DNA from: Bacillota bacterium
GTDB taxonomy: Bacteria; Bacillota; Bacilli; Bacillales_B; DSM-18226
Assembly: GCA_021821235.1 (NCBI GenBank)
Contig: JAKACS010000102.1
Location: forward strand, 1 to 8,715
DNA: 8,715 nt
Reading direction: 5' to 3'
Part shown: positions 5,963-8,715 of the stretch, piece after piece
Position numbering within the stretch: position 1 is the stretch's first letter
Layout: every line of letters starts with the position of its first letter
Notes under the pieces: generated by a model
The model's database searches: none
The model's input: only the letters and a program-made list of their open reading frames with translations
What the model was told of the DNA's origin: nothing
Position numbers and translations under genes: made by a program

Positions 5963-5990
5963 TAAAAATACACAGTTCCAACCTGTCTAT
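5963..5990 (-). terminator. Weak terminator after the DUF956 gene
   Basis: On the minus strand ATAGACAG pairs with CTGTGTAT (5990-5968) with one G/G mismatch, followed by a TTTTTATT run. It lies just after the DUF956 stop codon and would separate that gene from the manX promoter. The stem is short, so some read-through is likely. Confidence 0.5.
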
Positions 5991-6002
5991 TATGGAAAGC
6001 GA

Positions 6003-6374
6003 TTACTTGTTAAATTTACTCTTCAAGCCGCGTTTGATAACATCAAAGAAACTTAATGATTGAACCATGTGGTTCGGGTCAACGTATTCACGAATTGCTC
6101 GTAGTACTTTTTTCGGCTCTTTGGAAGAAAATGAATACGTCCCATTTCGCTTCGTTTGGATCGTATAACGTGGGATCCATTTCCCTTTGAACATGACGGA
6201 AGCAATCACGTAATCAACTTCTTTCCAAGGAATTTGAATAAACTTACGAGCATCACGATTATTGAAGAACTCAAATCCTTTGTCCCCGATCATGAGCTTA
6301 CCATAATCTGAAATTCCCATATGTGAGGTTGCCTCAATAACTAAATCGACTTTTGTATTGATTGATTGAACCAT
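6003..6374 (-). CDS. manO: DUF956 family protein, Man-PTS associated
   Basis: The 123-residue protein has the layout of the DUF956 family, which is found next to mannose-family PTS genes in Listeria and lactic acid bacteria. In those genomes it usually follows the EIID gene and is often called manO. Features visible here include MVQSINTKVDLVIEATSHMG at the start, a conserved-looking FIQIPWKEVDYV (45-56), and a C-terminal LRAIREYVDP (91-100). No signal peptide or membrane helix is seen, so it is cytosolic. Its biochemical role is not firmly known; a regulatory role in PTS activity has been proposed. GGAG lies nine bases before ATG. It is upstream of manX, on the same strand, with its own promoter, a reversed position relative to the usual order. 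Confidence 0.85.
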   Translation of the reverse strand: MVQSINTKVDLVIEATSHMGISDYGKLMIGDKGFEFFNNRDARKFIQIPWKEVDYVIASVMFKGKWIPRYTIQTKRNGTYSFSSKEPKKVLRAIREYVDPNHMVQSLSFFDVIKRGLKSKFNK

Positions 6375-6409
6375 TTGAACGACTCCATTTCTTTCTTTTC
6401 CTACTACTT

Positions 6410-6437
6410 ATTATACGCGTTTTATCCCTTTAAGCAA
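6410..6437 (-). promoter_or_regulatory. Promoter of the DUF956 gene
   Basis: A perfect TATAAT (6415-6410) lies 35 bases upstream of ATG, with a weaker TTGCTT (6437-6432) at 16 bases spacing. The -35 match is poor (three of six). Confidence 0.6.
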
Positions 6438-6443
6438 AAAATA

Positions 6444-6460
6444 CTTGAGACGAGCTCAAG
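6444..6460. promoter_or_regulatory. Inverted repeat upstream of the DUF956 promoter, possible operator
   Basis: CTTGAG (6444-6449), five bases ACGAG, CTCAAG (6455-6460) form a perfect six-base inverted repeat ending just upstream of the -35 box. The position fits an activator or repressor site; no protein can be named. Confidence 0.4.
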
Positions 6461-6552
6461 CAATATCTTCAAAATTACAATCGACCGTTTACCTATCCGA
6501 CAATATCGACTAAGAATAGACCGTTTAACTGTTGATTTTTAAATAATAATTA

Positions 6553-6580
6553 GGGGAACCTTCATTTGTCAAGGTTCCCC
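6553..6580 (-). terminator. Terminator of the Gfo/Idh/MocA dehydrogenase gene
   Basis: GGGGAACCT (6580-6572) pairs with AGGTTCCCC (6561-6553) in nine perfect base pairs, followed by TAATTATTATTT, a broken T tract. It lies 14 bases after the dehydrogenase stop codon. Confidence 0.82.
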
Positions 6581-6594
6581 ATTCTTGTTCACCG

Positions 6595-7611
6595 TTACTT
6601 TAAGTTTTTAACACCCGTTTCTAATATTTGCATTTGCAGCAATGTCTGTTCGTCTGTAATGGTTTTATCTTTACCATTTATGATGGTCTCATATAAATCA
6701 TCATATACTCTTCCATAATCACCTTTTACGGATTTCACTTTTTCTTCGTGGATTGTACCTTCTTCATCAATATATGTCAGTACACCATAATGATTTATTG
6801 TATCCATACCAAAATCCTTGTTATCTGGCATGTAAAATAACTTTAAATATTCTTCCTGACGATCTTTCGTTTCTTTCACAAAGCATCCCGTTTTGCCATA
6901 AACGACGAAGCTGGGTCTTTCTTTAAGTCTAAAATAACTGGATTTGACAGATACTTTTAACTTGCCATAATATAAATCCAAATCAAAGTAATCATTCATT
7001 CTTCCTTGTCCTAATAATTGCCTTACATCATAATGGATATGATCCGGCTTGCCAAAATAGCTGATGACCTGATCCAGTGTATGACAGCCATGTCCATATA
7101 AAAAGGACTGGGCAGGATTATAAGAATGAACAGACTCTGGTACTTCAGGACGATAATAGTCAAAATGCATTTCTACTTCCAGCAAGTCCCCTATTTTCCC
7201 TTCTTCAATGACCTTTTGAACTGTTAAAAAGTCACTATCAAACCGTCTGTTTTGATATGCCTGAACAATTAATCCTTTCTCTCTTGCGATTGCAAATATT
7301 TCTTTTGCCTGTTCAGAGGTTTCCATAAAAGGCTTTTCAACCAAACAGTTTTTATTTTTGTTTAATACTAATTTTGCGTATTCATAATGACTGTCATGTC
7401 TAGTGCAAATCACAATGAGTTGAATGTCCTTGTCATTTACCAGTTCATCTAAATCAGAAGTATACTTTACCCCTGCAATTCGATCCCAACTTTCATGCTT
7501 GGGATTTCTTTGATAAATTGTTTTTACCTTTATATTCTCTCTTTGCAGTACGAATGGCAAATGATATCTGTTTGTGCTTTTCCCATTTCCAATAAAACCA
7601 ATTGTAAGCAT
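6595..7611 (-). CDS. Gfo/Idh/MocA family NAD(P)-dependent oxidoreductase
   Basis: This is a 338-residue cytosolic dehydrogenase. The N-terminal Rossmann domain (1-120) has the dinucleotide-binding motif as GFIGNGKS (5-12), a VICTRHDSHYEYA segment (68-80) and the family's CLVEKPF (89-95), where Lys93 is the catalytic lysine. The C-terminal domain opens YQNRRFDSDFLTVQKVI (119-135), as in IolW/YvaA-type inositol dehydrogenases, and has GHGCHTLDQ (173-181), which supplies catalytic His/Asp residues. Family members oxidise or reduce sugars, inositols and related polyols; the YRPEVPE segment also resembles the IolW/YdgJ group. The substrate is not certain. Start: GGGGG five bases before ATG. It is a single-gene unit with its own promoter and terminator and shows no link to the neighbouring PTS operon. 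Confidence 0.92.
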   Translation of the reverse strand: MLTIGFIGNGKSTNRYHLPFVLQRENIKVKTIYQRNPKHESWDRIAGVKYTSDLDELVNDKDIQLIVICTRHDSHYEYAKLVLNKNKNCLVEKPFMETSEQAKEIFAIAREKGLIVQAYQNRRFDSDFLTVQKVIEEGKIGDLLEVEMHFDYYRPEVPESVHSYNPAQSFLYGHGCHTLDQVISYFGKPDHIHYDVRQLLGQGRMNDYFDLDLYYGKLKVSVKSSYFRLKERPSFVVYGKTGCFVKETKDRQEEYLKLFYMPDNKDFGMDTINHYGVLTYIDEEGTIHEEKVKSVKGDYGRVYDDLYETIINGKDKTITDEQTLLQMQILETGVKNLK

Positions 7612-7625
7612 AGCAGCCCCCTAAA

Positions 7626-7718
7626 CTATATTTTTTTACTATTTTCTGTTTTCTGTAAATACCATTCAACCTGTACTTCTTGCAATTGGTTGGACTTCAA
7701 AACGATCTCCAATATCAC
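7626..7718 (-). CDS. Possible 30-codon reading frame in the dehydrogenase leader
   Basis: From GTG at 7718 the frame reads VILEIVLKSNQLQEVQVEWY and then LQKTENSKKI before TAG. The residue choice is protein-like, and an in-frame stop lies just upstream of GTG. There is no ribosome binding site. The GTG falls within one or two bases of the expected transcription start, so it would be leaderless. It could also be the tail of a deleted gene. It ends 14 bases before the dehydrogenase ATG. Confidence 0.2.
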   Translation of the reverse strand: MILEIVLKSNQLQEVQVEWYLQKTENSKKI

Positions 7719-7723
7719 TATTT

Positions 7724-7752
7724 ATTCTATAAGTATATATGAAAAATGTAAA
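7724..7752 (-). promoter_or_regulatory. Promoter of the Gfo/Idh/MocA dehydrogenase gene
   Basis: TTTACA (7752-7747), 17 bases, TAGAAT (7729-7724): five of six matches in each box with ideal spacing. It lies about 110 bases before the dehydrogenase start codon. Confidence 0.72.
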
Positions 7753-7826
7753 TTTTCCTATTAGTTTCATCCTTAAATAAAAGTTCTAGTTTATTTTACT
7801 AAATAGCTGATGTGGCTGGCTTCCAC

Positions 7827-7970
7827 TTACTTTAATTGTTCTTCTATAGACTTCGTAATAGCTGAAACTACCTTACCTGTATGCTTTGTCTCTTTTTTTC
7901 AATTAGCATTACCCAGCACTCGTCTTTAGCTACAGGTTTATGCATTATACCATTAAAGCCATTATGCATT
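7827..7970 (-). pseudogene. Decayed C-terminal tail of an unidentified protein
   Basis: A frame reading MHNGFNGIMHKPVAKDECWV and then MLIEKK runs to an A7 homopolymer. In the next frame it continues ETKHTGKVVSAITKSIEEQL and K to a TAA stop at 7829-7827. Joining the two across the A run gives one coherent protein-like tail, which suggests a one-base slip. I do not recognise the family. It overlaps the end of the GNAT remnant in a different frame, so the exact junction is uncertain. Confidence 0.35.
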
Positions 7971-8216
7971 TTTTCACAAGCTTTCTGGCTATCCCCTCAG
8001 CTGACAACGTTCAGTGACCCCAAGCTTAGCCAACTCAAAGGTACTTTCATTTAACTTAAGGATTGACGAAGTGCCAACAATTTCACCGTTATATTTTGCA
8101 AAAAATATCCTTCCTCCCTTATCCAACACATGACTCCTAGGATTATTATTTAATATCATTCCATCCTCAGGCTCAAGTAAATTGTATTTCATAAGCCATT
8201 CGTAGGATAATTCCCA
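7945..8216 (-). pseudogene. GNAT-family N-acetyltransferase, truncated and frameshifted
   Basis: GNAT enzymes move an acetyl group from acetyl-CoA to an amine. The remnant starts at 8216 with WELSYEWLMKYNLLEPEDGM, which matches the usual opening region of this subgroup but lacks about 20 or more N-terminal residues. It continues with SHVLDKGGRIFFAKYNGEIV and then FELAKLGVTERCQ, the strand leading into the acetyl-CoA loop. There the frame is lost and reads LRG and a stop at 7989. In another frame the loop goes on as AEGIARKLVKKCI, the expected Q-x-x-G-x-A type motif A, before a stop at 7945. Both the N-terminal loss and the frameshift argue against function. The in-frame ATG at 8192 has no ribosome binding site. 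Confidence 0.8.
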
Positions 8217-8272
8217 TTATATTTAATCTCAACAGAGACTAGAGGTAAGTGATCAGCCATTCGAAATTTCAT
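8189..8272 (-). pseudogene. Truncated retropepsin-like aspartyl protease, first 27 codons
   Basis: The frame reads MKFRMADHLPLVSVEIKYNG and then NYPTNGL before TGA. The first 20 residues resemble the opening of small clan-AA (retroviral-type) aspartyl proteases of Bacillus, where a LLDTGSAGT active-site motif should follow. It is absent here because the sequence runs directly into the GNAT remnant. The ATG overlaps the stop codon of the 86-residue gene upstream (ATGA), so the two were once translationally coupled. The family call rests on a short stretch and is moderate. Confidence 0.5.
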
Positions 8273-8529
8273 ACTCCTCTTCTCACCCCTATATATGACT
8301 GCTCAATTACCTTTATTTCTTCATTATTCGTGTGAAAGATATATATTTCACAGCTTTGATTTTCTGAATGTAATTTTTTGTATACTTTACATGCTGCATT
8401 TCCGTTTTCAAAGTCGTCGATGACAGACATTTCTTCAATGATTCTTTCGTTTCCTCTTGTTTCTGATTTTATTGCTTCCACTAAGACACACCGTTCTGGA
8501 AAATGTTGACGTACTTCAGACCATTTCAT
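8269..8529 (-). CDS. Small conserved-looking protein, former partner of the aspartyl protease (86 aa)
   Basis: Starting at the third in-frame ATG (8529), the product reads MKWSEVRQHFPERCVLVEAI and ends SYIGVRRGV. GGAGG at 8543-8539 lies nine bases before this ATG but only three before the preceding one, which is why this start is chosen over the longer 93-codon frame. The protein is polar with no signal or membrane segment. A KVYKKLHSENQSCEIYIFHT stretch near residues 48-67 is the best-preserved looking part. From memory, Bacillus genomes carry similar MKWSEV... proteins directly before an aspartyl protease gene, and here the stop codon overlaps that gene's start by ATGA. The function is unknown. 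The frame is intact although its partner is destroyed. Confidence 0.7.
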   Translation of the reverse strand: MKWSEVRQHFPERCVLVEAIKSETRGNERIIEEMSVIDDFENGNAACKVYKKLHSENQSCEIYIFHTNNEEIKVIEQSYIGVRRGV

Positions 8530-8546
8530 TAACATACGCCTCCGGT

Positions 8547-8715
8547 TCATAGATTCTTACTTTTTATTTTACCATTTTTGAATAGGAGAACCTTTACTTT
8601 CTTGTAACCCAAGATATCAAATTCTCTTACAAGTTGCTTCACCGTTGACACATCTGAAATGTTTCCGGGAAGTTTGCGGTAGTAGAACGGAAGCCCAGAT
8701 TGTTCGCCAAACAAA
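8547..8715 (-). mobile_element. Truncated DDE transposase fragment (IS4/IS1634-like)
   Basis: A frame open from the window edge reads LFGEQSGLPFYYRKLPGNIS and then DVSTVKQLVREFDILGYKKV before KVLLFKNGKIKSKNL and a stop at 8549-8547. The LPFYYRKLPGNI..DV..V pattern is characteristic of IS4/IS1634-type DDE transposases, where KVKLVMDRGFYS (with the second catalytic Asp) should follow. Instead the match ends around 8585 and the frame runs into AT-rich DNA, so the element is cut off at or just before that catalytic residue. The 5' part continues beyond the window. Confidence 0.75.

Noticed and set aside
5539..6002. Expected sigma-54 (-24/-12) promoter for a mannose-family PTS operon
   Set aside because: No TGGCAC-N5-TTGCW pattern is seen on the minus strand, whereas a near-consensus sigma-A promoter is present.
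7989..8192. The 67-codon frame taken as a complete small acetyltransferase
   Set aside because: Homology continues upstream of its ATG and downstream in another frame, there is no ribosome binding site, and the acetyl-CoA loop is broken; it is a pseudogene piece.

Overview
The window is low-GC DNA with strong GGAGG-type ribosome binding sites, sigma-A promoters, CcpA-type cre sites, intrinsic terminators and an antitermination leader. Together these point to the chromosome of a Bacillaceae-like Firmicute. No rRNA, tRNA or CRISPR array is visible. Most genes lie on the minus strand; the clear exception is one drug/metabolite exporter.

Left part (1-1270). A complete glycerol-facilitator control region (promoter, overlapping cre, leader terminator of the GlpP-antitermination kind) feeds a glpF reading frame that stops after 53 codons, at the window edge. 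Next come a short decayed coding remnant, an intact 109-residue conserved-looking protein of unknown function, and about 400 bases with no convincing gene.

Middle left (1205-2795). A plus-strand EamA/DMT-family transporter is preceded by a promoter, a 17-codon reading frame and two hairpins, and ends in a strong terminator. About 460 bases of structured non-coding DNA follow, with a GC-rich inverted repeat and several perfect or near-perfect hairpins. At least one of these is the terminator of the PTS operon that converges from the right.

Centre (2796-6440). This is a mannose-family phosphotransferase operon, manX (fused EIIAB), manY (EIIC) and manZ (EIID), all minus strand. Upstream lies a separately promoted DUF956 gene (manO). 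The roughly 310-base manX leader carries a consensus sigma-A promoter, a cre-like site inside an imperfect palindrome, a 29-base RAT site of the BglG/GlcT family and a long intrinsic terminator whose 5' arm overlaps the RAT. This is a full sugar-dependent antitermination switch in front of a PTS family usually thought of as LevR/ManR-sigma-54 controlled. From memory, the RAT looks closest to the ptsG/GlcT type, which suggests this Man-PTS takes the role of a glucose transporter. It is the most interesting feature of the window.

Right part (6550-8715). A Gfo/Idh/MocA-family NAD(P)-dependent dehydrogenase has its own terminator and promoter. Beyond it is a decayed block: a GNAT acetyltransferase fragment lacking its N-terminus and frameshifted at the acetyl-CoA loop, an unidentified C-terminal tail, an 86-residue protein overlapping by ATGA with the first 27 codons of a retropepsin-like aspartyl protease, and a truncated DDE transposase running off the right edge. 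The fragments suggest repeated deletion or insertion at this locus.
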